From the NCBI RefSeq assembly GCF_000730625.1, contig NZ_BBIT01000013.1:310001-374000 (forward strand): DNA of 64,000 nt, given 5' to 3'. The position numbers and the translations under genes are program-made. The notes under the pieces were generated by a model. The model was not told the DNA's origin. It made no database searches and was given only the letters and a program-made list of their open reading frames with translations. The number at the start of each line of letters is the position of its first letter. Positions within the stretch are counted from its first letter, which is position 1. Of the stretch, positions 15,537 to 25,111 are shown piece after piece. Source of the DNA: Pseudomonas oryzihabitans NBRC 102199. GTDB lineage: Bacteria > Pseudomonadota > Gammaproteobacteria > Pseudomonadales > Pseudomonadaceae.

Positions 15537-17000
15537 TCAGGCGGAACGTGGGAAGGTCGACCGCAGATCCCCGGCGCGCGGCAGGAAGCGACCATGACGC
15601 TCGCCAATGGCTTGCCCCGGTGCATAGGCCAGTTGCCCATTCACCCAGACCGCTTCGATGCCTTCGGCAGGCCGTTGCGGCTCGCTGAAGTCGGCCACGT
15701 CGCGGATGCGGGCGGGATCGAACAGCACCAGGTCCGCCTGGGCGCCCGGCTCGATCAGGCCGCGACCCGCCAAGCCGAAGCGGGCAGCGGAGAGGCCGGT
15801 CATCTTGTGCACTGCGGTGTGCAAGGGAAAGAGGCCGAGGTCGCGGCTGAAGTGACCGAGCACCCGCGGGAAGGCGCCCCAGAGTCGCGGATGGGGGAAG
15901 GGGTCCTCGGGCAGGCCATCGGAGCCGATCATGCTCAGCGGATGGGCGAGGATGAGGCGCACGTCGGCTTCGCTCATGCCGTAGTAGACGGCACCGGCCG
16001 GTTGCAGGCGACGGGCGGTGGCCTGCAGGTCCAGGCCCCAGTCGGCGGCGATGGCGGCCAGGTCGCGGCCGCCGCACTCGGGATGCGGGGTGGACCAGGT
16101 GATGGTGATGCGGTGGCGGTCGGTGACCTGCCTGAGGTCCAGGGTGGAGGAGCTGGCGGCATAGGGATAGCAGTCGCAGCCGACCGGCTGTCCGTGGGCG
16201 GCCCGCGCCAGGGCGCCGAGCAACTCCGGCGCGCGGCCCCAGTTGTCCACCCCGGCGCACTTGAAGTGGGACACCACCACCGGCGCCCGGGCCTGGCGAC
16301 CGATGTCCAGGGCTTCGTCCAGGGCCTCGTGCACCGCGGCGAATTCGCTGCGCAAATGGGTGGCATAGAGTCCGCCCACGGCGTCCAGCTCGGCGGCCAG
16401 CTCCGCCACCTCCGCGGTTGGCGCCGCCATGGCGGAGGCGTAGGCCAGGCCGGTGGAGAGCCCCAGAGCGCCAGCGGCCAGGCTGTCGCGCAGTTCGGCG
16501 CGCATGGCAGCGATCTCGGCAGGGGTGGCGGCACGCTGGAGATCGTCCAGGTGATTGCTGCGCAGCGCCGTGTGCCCGACCAGGGCGGCGACGTTGACGC
16601 CGGGGCGGGCCTGCTCCACCGCCGCGCGATAGGCAGCAAAGGTGGGATAGCTGAAGGCCGCGGCCGGGCCGAGCAGATTCAAGGGATCCGGCGGCTCGCC
16701 ACGCAACCGCACCGGGGCGGCGCTGATGCCGCAGTTGCCGACCACCACGGTGGTGACCCCCTGACTGAGCTTGGGCAACTGCTCGGGGCGGCGGATGACC
16801 ATGGTGTCGTCATGGGTATGGACATCGATGAAGCCGGGCGCCAGCGCCAGGCCGCGGCCATCGCGGACCTCCCGTGCCGGTTGCCCGGCCAACTGACCGA
16901 GTGCCTGGATACGCTCGCCGGCAATCGCCACGTCGAGAACCCGGCCCGGACGGTCGCGACCATCCAGCACAAGGGCATTGAGAATCACTACATCATGCAT
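15537..17000 (-). CDS. N-acyl-D-amino-acid deacylase (D-aminoacylase)
   Basis: The 487-residue protein is a D-aminoacylase of the amidohydrolase superfamily, which hydrolyses N-acyl-D-amino acids to a fatty or acetic acid and the D-amino acid. The metal motif GFIDVHTHDD has H61 and H63. The Cys ligand typical of this family lies in VVGNCG (C90). Further metal ligands are in VVSHFKCAG. The C-terminal ADLVLFDPARI ... VWVNGQ is the returning beta-sandwich strand of the fold. Length fits (about 480-500). It is the first gene of the minus-strand series, 208 bases ahead of the ABC importer, and its product feeds the downstream PLP deaminase. Acyl and side-chain preference is unknown. Confidence 0.92.
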   Translation of the reverse strand: MHDVVILNALVLDGRDRPGRVLDVAIAGERIQALGQLAGQPAREVRDGRGLALAPGFIDVHTHDDTMVIRRPEQLPKLSQGVTTVVVGNCGISAAPVRLRGEPPDPLNLLGPAAAFSYPTFAAYRAAVEQARPGVNVAALVGHTALRSNHLDDLQRAATPAEIAAMRAELRDSLAAGALGLSTGLAYASAMAAPTAEVAELAAELDAVGGLYATHLRSEFAAVHEALDEALDIGRQARAPVVVSHFKCAGVDNWGRAPELLGALARAAHGQPVGCDCYPYAASSSTLDLRQVTDRHRITITWSTPHPECGGRDLAAIAADWGLDLQATARRLQPAGAVYYGMSEADVRLILAHPLSMIGSDGLPEDPFPHPRLWGAFPRVLGHFSRDLGLFPLHTAVHKMTGLSAARFGLAGRGLIEPGAQADLVLFDPARIRDVADFSEPQRPAEGIEAVWVNGQLAYAPGQAIGERHGRFLPRAGDLRSTFPRSA

Positions 17001-17175
17001 GCTAGAGCCATCCTGCGACCGTTGGGAGACGCCTTTCGACCGTCGAGTGGCAAAGGGCCATATAAGCGAGACGGCAGGCCGATAGCGATAGAACTGTTAC
17101 AGAAAACTCTGTCTATTACGTCACAAATTGGGCGGTACAGCCCAAGTGACCCTCTCTGCCGCCCGTGAGCCCGCC

Positions 17176-19194
17176 ATGAATCTGTTGACCCCTGTCGTAA
17201 GCCTAATGAATCGCCTGAGATTCCCCGCCAAATTCGCCTGCCTGGCGGCCATCATCCTGGTGCCCCTGGTGTTTCTCAGCGTCTATCTCTATCAGGATAT
17301 CCAGGAACAGCGGGTCGGTCTGGCCCAGGAAATCGACGGTCAGCGCTATCTGACGCAACTGACGCCGGTCGCCCGCCTGAGCATGTTGCAGCGCGCCCTG
17401 ACCAAGCGACTCCAGGATGGCGATGCCTCGGCCCAGCAGGATTGGCAGAACAACCGTGACAACCTGCTCAAGGCCTATGACGACCTCGGCCGGCTGGATC
17501 GCGAACTCGGCACCCAGCTGGAAACCGGCGATCGCCTGAGCCAGCTGCGGCGAGGCGCCGAGCGCCTGATGCAGGGAGCCACCGGCACCCCGCTGGAGGG
17601 ATTCGAGGCCTGGAACGAGCAGCTGACCCAGACCCTCAATCTCTTCTATTACGTGTCGGCCACCTCCGGCCTGGCGCTGGATTCGGATTACACCAGCCTC
17701 TTTCTCATCGACATCACCTCCGTGCGCCTGCCGCGGGAAATCAACCTCATCGGCCAGCTGCGCGGCCTGGCCTTCGGCCTGAGTGCCACCAACCGCTTCG
17801 ATCCGGCCAGTCTGAATCTGGCGCGCAGCGTGGTGAACCAGGAACGGCAGAGCGCCGACGAACTGGAGCAGGGCCTCAGACTCCTGGCGCGGCAGGCGCC
17901 GGAGCTGGCCCAGCGCCTCAAGGGCTCCCTGGCCCAGGCGGCGGACGACTATGCCAACTTCCGTCAGGGCATGCAGGCGGCCATGACCAATGAGGGTACG
18001 GTTTCCGGTCGCGCCCTGGGTGCCCAGGGCAATGCCGTGGTCGCCCGCTACTACAAGGTGCAGGAGGAAGCGCAGGGTCAGCTCTCCCAGCTGCTGGCCG
18101 AGCGTCTGGCGCATGCGACCACGCTGCGTAATCTGGTCGTGGGCATGATCCTGGGCGCCCTGCTGCTGCTGGCCTATACCTTCGCCGGCATCTACCAGGC
18201 CCTGCGCCTGGGGATCGCCGAACTGGTCGGGGTGACCGCCGCCGCCGCCCAGGGCGATCTGAGTCGCCGCGCCGCCCTGTACGGGCGTGACGAGATCGCC
18301 GACATCGGCCGTAGCCTGAACGCGATGCTGGAGGCCTTCGGTCGCTCGCTGCGCGAGGTGGATCAGGCCTCCAGCGCCGTGGCCGAGGCCTCGGGGTCCC
18401 TGGCCGGCTCCATCGGCCAGGCCCGTTCGACCATGCAGACGCAACAGGGCGAGACCGATCAGGTGGCCACCGCCATCACCGAGATGACCGCCAGCGTGGC
18501 GGACGTCGCCAACAACACCGAAGGCGCCGTGGCCGCGGCCCAGCAGGCCGATCAGGCCACCCGGGAAGGCACCCGGGTGATGCAGCAGACGCAACAGGCC
18601 ATCGAGGCCCTGGCCGCCGAGGTGGACCTCAGCGCCACCAAGGTCGCGGCCCTGGAAACCCACAGCCAGGCCATCGGCGGGGTCATCGCGGTGATCCGCA
18701 CCATCGCCGAGCAGACCAACCTGCTGGCGCTCAACGCCGCCATCGAGGCCGCTCGGGCCGGCGAGCAGGGCCGCGGCTTCGCCGTGGTGGCCGATGAGGT
18801 CCGCACCCTGGCCTCGCGCACCCAGACCTCCACCGAGGAAATCCGCCGCATCATCGAGCAGTTGCAGGCCGCCACCGGCGAGGCCGTCGGGCAGATGCAG
18901 GCCAGCCGCGGCCATGCCCTGACCGGCGTCGCGGCGGCCGAGCAGGCCAGCGTCAGCCTGACCAGCATCGGCGCCGCGGTGGAGCGCATCGTCGACGTCA
19001 ACGTGCAGATCGCCAGTGCCGCGGAACAGCAGGCGGCGGTCTCCGAAGACATCAACCGCAACACCACCGGCATCCGCGCCAGCACCCTGCAGGTCCTGAC
19101 CGGTATCGAGTCCGATGCCGGTACCGCCGAACGCCTCGCCGGCCTCTCCCAGGACCTGCGCGGCATAGTCTCGCGCTTCCGCCTCAGCGCCTGA
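17176..19194 (+). CDS. Methyl-accepting chemotaxis protein
   Basis: The 672-residue receptor has an N-terminal membrane helix (residues about 15-38), a periplasmic helical sensor of about 290 residues, a second helix near 330-350, a HAMP domain (to about 405), and a long cytoplasmic coiled coil. The signalling tip is visible as [20 protein letters not shown] and [18 protein letters not shown], followed by [13 protein letters not shown]. The large sensor, with periodic Leu/Arg/Asp helices, is consistent with a helical-bundle ligand domain; the ligand is unknown. The open frame begins at 17128, but the ATG at 17176 directly precedes the first helix. It is divergent from the deacylase gene, so a chemotactic link to D-amino acids is possible but unproven. 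Confidence 0.93.
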   Translation: MNLLTPVVSLMNRLRFPAKFACLAAIILVPLVFLSVYLYQDIQEQRVGLAQEIDGQRYLTQLTPVARLSMLQRALTKRLQDGDASAQQDWQNNRDNLLKAYDDLGRLDRELGTQLETGDRLSQLRRGAERLMQGATGTPLEGFEAWNEQLTQTLNLFYYVSATSGLALDSDYTSLFLIDITSVRLPREINLIGQLRGLAFGLSATNRFDPASLNLARSVVNQERQSADELEQGLRLLARQAPELAQRLKGSLAQAADDYANFRQGMQAAMTNEGTVSGRALGAQGNAVVARYYKVQEEAQGQLSQLLAERLAHATTLRNLVVGMILGALLLLAYTFAGIYQALRLGIAELVGVTAAAAQGDLSRRAALYGRDEIADIGRSLNAMLEAFGRSLREVDQASSAVAEASGSLAGSIGQARSTMQTQQGETDQVATAITEMTASVADVANNTEGAVAAAQQADQATREGTRVMQQTQQAIEALAAEVDLSATKVAALETHSQAIGGVIAVIRTIAEQTNLLALNAAIEAARAGEQGRGFAVVADEVRTLASRTQTSTEEIRRIIEQLQAATGEAVGQMQASRGHALTGVAAAEQASVSLTSIGAAVERIVDVNVQIASAAEQQAAVSEDINRNTTGIRASTLQVLTGIESDAGTAERLAGLSQDLRGIVSRFRLSA

Positions 19195-19243
19195 TGGCGC
19201 CGCTCATCGGCGCAGATTAGGTCGGACTTTACAACACGGCAGC

Positions 19244-19277
19244 TGCGGATAACTGTATAAATAGACAGTTATCCGCA
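19244..19277. promoter_or_regulatory. LexA (SOS) box inside a long perfect palindrome upstream of umuD
   Basis: CTGTATAAATAGACAG at 19253-19268 fits the gammaproteobacterial LexA box (CTG-N10-CAG with an AT-rich centre). It is embedded in a 13-bp perfect inverted repeat (19244-19256 with 19265-19277), longer than LexA needs. It lies 13 bases ahead of the umuD start codon, so LexA binding would block the umuDC transcript start. Confidence 0.88.
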
Positions 19278-19290
19278 GGAGCGCCTTGTC

Positions 19291-19722
19291 ATGTCCGTTA
19301 CCGTCCTGGGTTGCCTGGAATCGTCCGACACCCGGCTGCCGCTCTATGATTTTCGCCTGCCGTGCGGCTTCCCGTCGCCGGCCCAGGATCATCTGGAGCG
19401 CCAGGTCTCGCTGGACGAGCTGGTCGACCTGCGCGCGCCCCACACCTATGTCATCCAGGTCAGTGGCGACAGCATGACCGGCGCCGGCATCTTTGCCGGC
19501 GACCTGGTGATCGTCGATCGCGCCCGGCCGGCACGGGTTGGCGACATCGTGGTGGCGGTGCGCGATCGCGAACCCACCCTCAAGCGCCTCGGTCGGCGCG
19601 GCGCCAATTTCGTCCTGCTGGCGGAAAATCCCGCCTATGCCCCCCTGGTCATCGGCGAGCGCGACGACTTCGAGGTCTGGGGCGTGGCCACCCACAGCCT
19701 GAGGCGTTTCGGCCATGGCTGA
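19291..19722 (+). CDS. umuD: UmuD-type S24 peptidase, DNA polymerase V accessory subunit
   Basis: The 143-residue protein is UmuD. The self-cleavage site Cys-Gly is present in RLPCGFPSPAQDHLE, the nucleophile Ser in GDSMTGAGI and the general-base Lys in EPTLKRL. After RecA-stimulated cleavage the trimmed dimer binds UmuC to form an error-prone polymerase. Length and spacing match E. coli UmuD. It follows a LexA box and overlaps umuC by eight bases, so the two are cotranscribed and coupled. It is the shorter, chromosomal type rather than a plasmid RumA-like variant, as far as I can judge. Confidence 0.95.
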   Translation: MSVTVLGCLESSDTRLPLYDFRLPCGFPSPAQDHLERQVSLDELVDLRAPHTYVIQVSGDSMTGAGIFAGDLVIVDRARPARVGDIVVAVRDREPTLKRLGRRGANFVLLAENPAYAPLVIGERDDFEVWGVATHSLRRFGHG

Positions 19723-20986
19723 ATCGGTGCTGGCGCTGATCGACTGCAACGCCTTCTATTGCAGTTGCGAGCGGGTCTTCCGCCCCGATCTCGCCGGGCG
19801 CCCGGTGGTGGTGCTGTCCAACAACGACGGCTGCGTGATCGCCCGGTCGCCCGAGGCCAAGCGCCTGGGCATCGCCATGGCGGCGCCCTGGTTCCAGGTG
19901 CGCGAACTGGCCCGGCGCGGCGAAGTGACGGCCTTCAGTTCCAACTATGCCCTCTATGGCGATCTCAGCGACCGGGTGATGCGCACCCTGGCGACCCTGG
20001 TGCCGCGCCTGGAGCGCTACAGCATCGACGAGGTGTTCGCCGATCTGGCCGGCCTGCCCGAACCCCTGGACGCCCTCGGCCATCGCCTGCAGGCCCGGGT
20101 GCAGAAGTGGACGGGCATCCCGGTCAGCGTCGGCATCGCCGGCACCAAGACCCTGGCCAAGCTGGCCAATGCAGCCGCCAAGCGCTGGCCGGAGCGCACC
20201 GGCGGGGTGCTGGATCTGCGCGATCCGGCGGTGCATGACTGGGTGCTTAGGCATTCGCCCATCGAAGACGTCTGGGGCGTCGGCCGGCGCCTGGCCGCGC
20301 GGCTGCGCGGGGAGGGGGTCAGCACGGCCTGGGACTTGGCCGGGCAGGACGCCTGGTCGCTGCGCCAGCGCTACAGCGTGGTGCTGGAAAAGACCGCGCG
20401 GGAATTGCGCGGTCTGGCCTGCCTGAGCCTGGAGGAACTGGAAGCGCCCCGGCAGACCATCTGCTGCAGTCGCATGTTCGGTCGCCGCCAGTATCAGTTC
20501 GGCGCCCTGGCCGAGGCGGTGGCCAGCTACACCGCGCGGGCTGCGGAAAAGCTGCGCGCCCAGGGCTCGCTCTGTCGCACCCTGAGGGTCAGTATCCAGA
20601 CCGGCATGCACGGCGCCGACGAAGGCCGCTACGCCAATGCCGCCCTGCTCAACCTGCCGGTGCCCAGCGACGACACCCGGGTGCTCAACGACCAGGCCCA
20701 GGCGGGCCTGCGCGAGATCTTTCGCGACGGCTTCGGCTACGCCAAGGCCGAGGTGCTGCTGCTCGATCTCTGCGGCCGTAGCGAGGTGGCGGCGGATCTC
20801 TTCGCCGCCGCCCCGGATCCGGCCGCGGCCCGGCTGATGGCGACCCTGGACGCCATCAACGGCCGGTTCGGTCGCGAGACCCTGAGACCGGCGCGGATCC
20901 CGCGCGATCCCGCCTGGCAGATGCGCCGCGACCTGCTCAGCCCGCGCTACACCACCCGGCTCGATGAACTCTGGACGCTGGGCTGA
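19715..20986 (+). CDS. umuC: UmuC, catalytic subunit of translesion DNA polymerase V (Y-family)
   Basis: The 423-residue protein opens with ALIDCNAFYCSCERVF, carrying the first catalytic carboxylate, followed by VVLSNNDGCVIARS and the palm motif YSIDEVFADL with the second acidic pair. The little-finger region and the UmuC-specific C-terminal tail, including LLSPRYTTR LDELW near the end, are complete. It copies past DNA lesions with low fidelity, together with cleaved UmuD. The start lies inside the end of umuD, as in other umuDC operons, so expression depends on the same LexA box. No frameshift is visible, so the polymerase should be functional. Confidence 0.95.
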   Translation: MAESVLALIDCNAFYCSCERVFRPDLAGRPVVVLSNNDGCVIARSPEAKRLGIAMAAPWFQVRELARRGEVTAFSSNYALYGDLSDRVMRTLATLVPRLERYSIDEVFADLAGLPEPLDALGHRLQARVQKWTGIPVSVGIAGTKTLAKLANAAAKRWPERTGGVLDLRDPAVHDWVLRHSPIEDVWGVGRRLAARLRGEGVSTAWDLAGQDAWSLRQRYSVVLEKTARELRGLACLSLEELEAPRQTICCSRMFGRRQYQFGALAEAVASYTARAAEKLRAQGSLCRTLRVSIQTGMHGADEGRYANAALLNLPVPSDDTRVLNDQAQAGLREIFRDGFGYAKAEVLLLDLCGRSEVAADLFAAAPDPAAARLMATLDAINGRFGRETLRPARIPRDPAWQMRRDLLSPRYTTRLDELWTLG

Positions 20987-21001
20987 GCGGCCAGCGTCCG
21001 G

Positions 21002-22384
21002 CTAGCCGGCGCGTACCACCCGCCGCCCGCGCCACCAGTAGCCCACCCCCAGCAGCAGGAACCACAGCGGACTGGCCAGCAGCGCCTGGCGGGTGTCGTC
21101 CTGCAGAGTCAACAGCACCAGCACCGCGGCGAAGAAGGCCAGCACCCCGTAGCACACCCAGCGCCCGCCGGGCAGGCGGAAGGCCGAGGCGGCATGGCGC
21201 TCCGGACGGTTGCGGCGGTAGGCCAGCCAGGCCAGCAGGATCAGCGACCAGACGAACATGAACAGCACTGCGGCCAGGGTGGTGACCAGGGTGAAGGCGG
21301 TGACCAGGTTGGGGATCAGGTAGATCAGCACCGTACCCAGCAGCAGGCACAGGCAGGACAGCACCAGGCCGCGCGCCGGCACCGCCGCCCACGAGAGGCG
21401 GGTGAGGCCGCGTGGCGCATGGCCTTCCCGGGCCAGGCCATAGAGCATCCGGCTGGTGGAGAAGATGCCGCTGTTGGCCGAGGAGGTGGCGGAGGTCAGC
21501 ACCACGAAATTGATCAGGCTGGCGGCCATGGGCACGCCGGCCAGCACGAAGAGTTCGACGAAGGGACTCTTGTCCGGCACCACCTGGCGCCAGGGCGTCA
21601 CCGCCATGATCACCACCAGCGCCAGCACATAGAACACCAGGATGCGCACCGGAATGGAGTTGATCGCCCGCGGCAGGTTGCGCCGCGGATCGGCGGTCTC
21701 GGCGGCGGTGGTGCCCACCAGCTCGATACCGACGAAGGCGAAGACGGCGATCTGGAAACCGGCGAAGAAGCCGCCCAGCCCCATGGGAAAGACGCCGCCG
21801 TCGTTCCACAGGTTGGCGAGGCTGGCGACGTTGCCCGAGGGCGACTGGAAGCCCCAGAGCACCAGGCCGAATCCGGTGACGATCAGGGCGCAGATGGCGA
21901 CGATCTTGATCAGCGCGAACCAGAATTCCAGTTCGCCGAACAGTCGCACCGTGACCAGATTCAGACCCAGCAGGAGCAGCACGCAGAGCAGCGCCGGGAT
22001 CCAGGGCGCGAGGCTGGGAAACCAGAACTGGGCATAGGCGGCGATGGCGATGACATCGGCGATGGCGGTGACGATCCAGCAGAACCAGTAGGTCCAGCCA
22101 CAGAAGAAGCCGGCCCAGGGCCCGAGCAGATCGGTGCAGAAGTCGATGAAGGACTTGTACTCCAGATCCGACAGCAGCAATTCGCCCAGGGCGCGCATGA
22201 CGAAGAACAGGGCGCTGCCGATGATCAGGTAGACCAGCAGGATCGAGGGGCCGGCCAGGGCGATGGTCTTGCCCGAGCCCATGAACAGGCCGGTGCCTAT
22301 GGCGCCGCCGATGGCGATCAGTTGCAGATGGCGATTGGACAGGCTGCGTTGCAGCCCCTCGGGCGGGGTGGGAGACGCGGACAT
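21002..22384 (-). CDS. cycA: D-serine/D-alanine/glycine transporter (CycA-like amino acid permease)
   Basis: The 460-residue protein is an APC-superfamily permease with about twelve helices. Stretches such as RHLQLIAIGGAIGTGLFMGS, LLGPWAGFFCGWTYWFCW and FFAGFQIAVFAFVGIELVGT are nearly identical to E. coli CycA as I recall it. CycA imports D-serine, D-alanine, glycine and related small amino acids with protons. The frame extends to 22459, but the ATG at 22384 starts the normal short N-terminal tail before SLSNRHL. It ends 15 bases from the convergent umuC stop. It fits a strain that uses D-amino acids, since the deacylase operon lies 4 kb away. A different APC member with similar motifs cannot be fully excluded. 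Confidence 0.9.
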   Translation of the reverse strand: MSASPTPPEGLQRSLSNRHLQLIAIGGAIGTGLFMGSGKTIALAGPSILLVYLIIGSALFFVMRALGELLLSDLEYKSFIDFCTDLLGPWAGFFCGWTYWFCWIVTAIADVIAIAAYAQFWFPSLAPWIPALLCVLLLLGLNLVTVRLFGELEFWFALIKIVAICALIVTGFGLVLWGFQSPSGNVASLANLWNDGGVFPMGLGGFFAGFQIAVFAFVGIELVGTTAAETADPRRNLPRAINSIPVRILVFYVLALVVIMAVTPWRQVVPDKSPFVELFVLAGVPMAASLINFVVLTSATSSANSGIFSTSRMLYGLAREGHAPRGLTRLSWAAVPARGLVLSCLCLLLGTVLIYLIPNLVTAFTLVTTLAAVLFMFVWSLILLAWLAYRRNRPERHAASAFRLPGGRWVCYGVLAFFAAVLVLLTLQDDTRQALLASPLWFLLLGVGYWWRGRRVVRAG

Positions 22385-22557
22385 GACGAGCGGATACCTG
22401 ACAGCGACAGCGGGGGCCACACGGTAAGAGATGCACGGCGCCGGTGCCAGTCGTTTCACCGGGACAGCATGCCGCAGGCCCGGTCCCGCCTCGGGTGGGC
22501 AGGGCGGTGCCAGCGATGGATCGCGGTACTGGCAGGGGCCTTGCGTACCTGCCTATC

Positions 22558-24810
22558 ATGGGCATCCGGGCGCCTCGCGGCAGGCCCGGACGGCCACGAG
22601 ATCCCTCCGCGCCTCTGCCAGTGAGTCGTCCCTTGTCCTATCTCGAAGGTTTCGCCTGGGAAACCACGCCACTGGGCACGCGCGCCAGCTGGCCCGTGGC
22701 CCTTCGGACCACCTACGACCTGCTGATGGCGTCTCCCTTCGCCATGTGCGCCACCTGGGGCGCCGAGCAGACGCTGATCTACAACCAGGCCTACGCCCCC
22801 TTTCTCGGCGCCCGCCATCCGGCCGCCCTGGGGCAGCCGATCGATGAGGTCTGGGCGGAATTGTGGGACGAGATCGCGCCGCTGATCGCGCGGACGCTGG
22901 CCGGCGAGGCGCTGCACTTCGTCGACAAGCACTTCGTGATGACCCGCAACGGCTATCCCGAGGACACCTACTGGAGCTTTTCCTATAGCCCGCTGCGCGA
23001 TGGCGAGCGCATCGTCGGCATGCTCAACATCACCACCGAGACCACCGCCAGTGTTCAGGCCCACCGTCAGCGCGATGTGGCCGAGGCCGCCCTGCGGCGG
23101 CACAACCTGACCCTCGAACAGGAGCTTTCCGCACGCATCGACGAGCTCGATAGCGCCCGCGCCGCGGAGAGCAGCGTGCTGGCCGCCGCCGAGCGCGTGC
23201 AGCTGGCCCTCGCCGCCGGCGCCATCATCGGCACCTGGTACTGGGATCTGCCCACCGACAGGTTCACCGTCGACGAGGCCTTCGCCATCAACTTCGGCCT
23301 CGACCCGGCCCTGGGGCGCGATGGCCTGAGCCTGGCGCAAGTGGTGGCCACCGTCCATCCGGACGACCAGCCCGGCCTGGCCGCGGCCATCGCCGACGTC
23401 ATCGGCCGTGGTGGCCGCTATGCCCACCAGTACCGGGTCCGCCGCAGTGACGGCCGCTACTACTGGCTGGAGGCCAACGGCCACGTCGAACTGGCGCCGG
23501 ATGGCACCCCGCTGCGCTTTCCCGGCGTGCTGCTGGACGTGGACGCCCGCCGGGCCCTGGCCGACGAGCGCGACCGCGCCCTGGCGGACCTGCGGGACCT
23601 GACCGCCACCCTCGAGCAGCGGGTCGAAGAACGCACCGAAGAATTGCGGCGCTCGGAAGAGGCCCTGCGCCAGTCGCAGAAGATGGAAGCGGTCGGCCAG
23701 CTCACCGGCGGCCTGGCCCACGATTTCAACAACCTGCTCGCCGGGATCTCGGGCAGCCTCGACCTCATGAGCCTGAGAATTGGCCAGGGGCGCTTCACCG
23801 AGCTGGAAAAATACCTGACGGCTGCCCAGAGCAGCGCCAAGCGCGCCGCGGCCCTGACCCATCGGCTGCTGGCCTTCGCCCGCCGCCAGACCCTGGCCCC
23901 GGAAGCCACCGAGGTCAACCAGCTGGTGGGCGGCCTGCTCGACCTGGTGCAGCGCACCGTGGGGCCGGCCATCCAGGTGCAATTCAGCAGCCTGCCGGAC
24001 GACCAGCCCCTGCTGGTGGACCAGTCCCAGCTGGAGAACGCCCTGCTCAACCTGTGCATCAATGCCCGTGACGCCATGCCCAAGGGCGGACGCATCCTCA
24101 TCGCCGCCAGTCATCGCACCCTGGGCGAAGCGGATATCCGCGACTTCGAGCTTGCACCTGGACGCTATCTGCATCTGAGCGTGACCGACAGCGGCAGCGG
24201 CATGACGCCGGAAGTCGCCGCCAAGGCCTTCGAGCCCTTCTTCACCACCAAGCCCATGGGGCAGGGCACAGGCCTGGGGCTGTCGATGATCTATGGCTTC
24301 GCCCGCCAGTCGGGCGGCCAGCTGCGGCTGCGCTCGACGCCCGGCGAAGGCACCACCGTCTGCCTGTACCTGCCCCTGCGACCGGTGGAGCGGCCGTGCG
24401 GGCTGCCTCGGGTGGAGGACCAGCCCGCTCTGCTGGAAGGCGCCAATGCCACGGTGCTGGTGGTCGACGACGAACCCACGGTGCGCATGCTGGTGACCGA
24501 TCTGCTGCGCGAACTGGGCTACGTCATCATCGAGGCCGCCGATGGCGCCGGCGGCCTCGAGGTGCTGCACTCCGATGCCCGCATCGACCTGCTGGTCACC
24601 GACGTCGGCCTGCCCGGCGGCATGAACGGCCGCCAGCTGGCCGACGCCGCCCGCGTCCGCCGCCCGGCGCTCAAGGTGCTGTTCATCACCGGCTTCGCCG
24701 AAACCTCGCTGCTCAGCGACGGCCACCTGGAACCGGGCATGGCGATCCTGACCAAGCCCTTCGCGGTGGAGGCCCTGGCGCAGCGGGTGAAGGGGCTGGT
24801 GGCGGAGTAG
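22558..24810 (+). CDS. PAS-containing hybrid histidine kinase with C-terminal receiver domain
   Basis: The protein of about 750 residues is soluble: no membrane helix is visible. An N-terminal PAS-like unit (residues about 20-165) contains [12 protein letters not shown] and [14 protein letters not shown], which resemble a recurring hybrid-kinase sensor. A second PAS domain (about 195-325) ends in [13 protein letters not shown] short coiled coil leads to HisKA with the phospho-acceptor in [11 protein letters not shown]. The ATPase has DSGSGM, FFTTK and GTGLGLSM. The receiver carries [10 protein letters not shown] with the phospho-acceptor Asp. The upstream boundary is uncertain; GTG at 22621 ([10 protein letters not shown]) or ATG at 22444 are alternatives. 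The partner and stimulus are unknown. Confidence 0.88.
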   Translation: MGIRAPRGRPGRPRDPSAPLPVSRPLSYLEGFAWETTPLGTRASWPVALRTTYDLLMASPFAMCATWGAEQTLIYNQAYAPFLGARHPAALGQPIDEVWAELWDEIAPLIARTLAGEALHFVDKHFVMTRNGYPEDTYWSFSYSPLRDGERIVGMLNITTETTASVQAHRQRDVAEAALRRHNLTLEQELSARIDELDSARAAESSVLAAAERVQLALAAGAIIGTWYWDLPTDRFTVDEAFAINFGLDPALGRDGLSLAQVVATVHPDDQPGLAAAIADVIGRGGRYAHQYRVRRSDGRYYWLEANGHVELAPDGTPLRFPGVLLDVDARRALADERDRALADLRDLTATLEQRVEERTEELRRSEEALRQSQKMEAVGQLTGGLAHDFNNLLAGISGSLDLMSLRIGQGRFTELEKYLTAAQSSAKRAAALTHRLLAFARRQTLAPEATEVNQLVGGLLDLVQRTVGPAIQVQFSSLPDDQPLLVDQSQLENALLNLCINARDAMPKGGRILIAASHRTLGEADIRDFELAPGRYLHLSVTDSGSGMTPEVAAKAFEPFFTTKPMGQGTGLGLSMIYGFARQSGGQLRLRSTPGEGTTVCLYLPLRPVERPCGLPRVEDQPALLEGANATVLVVDDEPTVRMLVTDLLRELGYVIIEAADGAGGLEVLHSDARIDLLVTDVGLPGGMNGRQLADAARVRRPALKVLFITGFAETSLLSDGHLEPGMAILTKPFAVEALAQRVKGLVAE

Positions 24811-24827
24811 GTTTCGCGCGCGAAACC
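24810..24827. other. 18-bp perfect palindrome overlapping the kinase stop codon
   Basis: GGTTTCGCG/CGCGAAACC is a continuous palindrome that begins at the last base of the hybrid kinase stop codon TAG. It has no loop and no U-run, so it is not a classic terminator; a protein-binding site or cruciform is possible. Confidence 0.4.
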
Positions 24828-24851
24828 CCTTTGGCAGGGCCCGGAAACGCA

Positions 24852-24894
24852 ACGGCCCCCAATCAGCGTGTCCGCAAGGACTGATTGGAGGCCG
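24852..24894 (-). terminator. Hairpin downstream of tRNA-Gly, possible terminator or processing site
   Basis: The arms CGGCCCCCAATCAG and CTGATTGGAGGCCG pair almost perfectly around a short loop, directly 3' of the minus-strand tRNA gene. Only TTGCGTTT follows on the minus strand, so termination would be weak; a tRNA 3' trailer structure is an alternative. Confidence 0.5.
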
Positions 24895-24903
24895 TCTGGA
24901 ATC

Positions 24904-24977
24904 TGGAGCGGGCGAAGGGAATCGAACCCTCGTCATGAGCTTGGGAAGCTCAGGTAATGCCATTATACGACGCCCGC
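24904..24977 (-). tRNA. tRNA-Gly (anticodon CCC)
   Basis: Read on the minus strand, the 74-base sequence folds as a tRNA. The acceptor stem GCGGGCG pairs with CGCCCGC, U is the discriminator base, and CCA is encoded. The anticodon arm is TGAGC-TTCCCAA-GCTCA, giving anticodon CCC in a seven-base loop. The T arm contains GGTTCGATTCC. It decodes GGG. The gene stands alone, with no neighbouring tRNA. Confidence 0.95.
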
Positions 24978-25111
24978 GTGGGGTGCCTTTGTACCAGAAG
25001 CCTGCCTCCGGGTGAAGAGGCGGGAGCCGTCTGGTCGTTTCGTGGTCCAAGAAACACGGACCGCACGCTGCGGTGATCGGGGACTCTGTCCCCCAGAGGA
25101 GGAGGGCGCGC

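Noticed and set aside
21194..22624. 476-codon plus-strand frame antisense to cycA
   Set aside because: Gln/Gly/His-rich shadow frame; the minus-strand permease is nearly identical in long stretches to known CycA.
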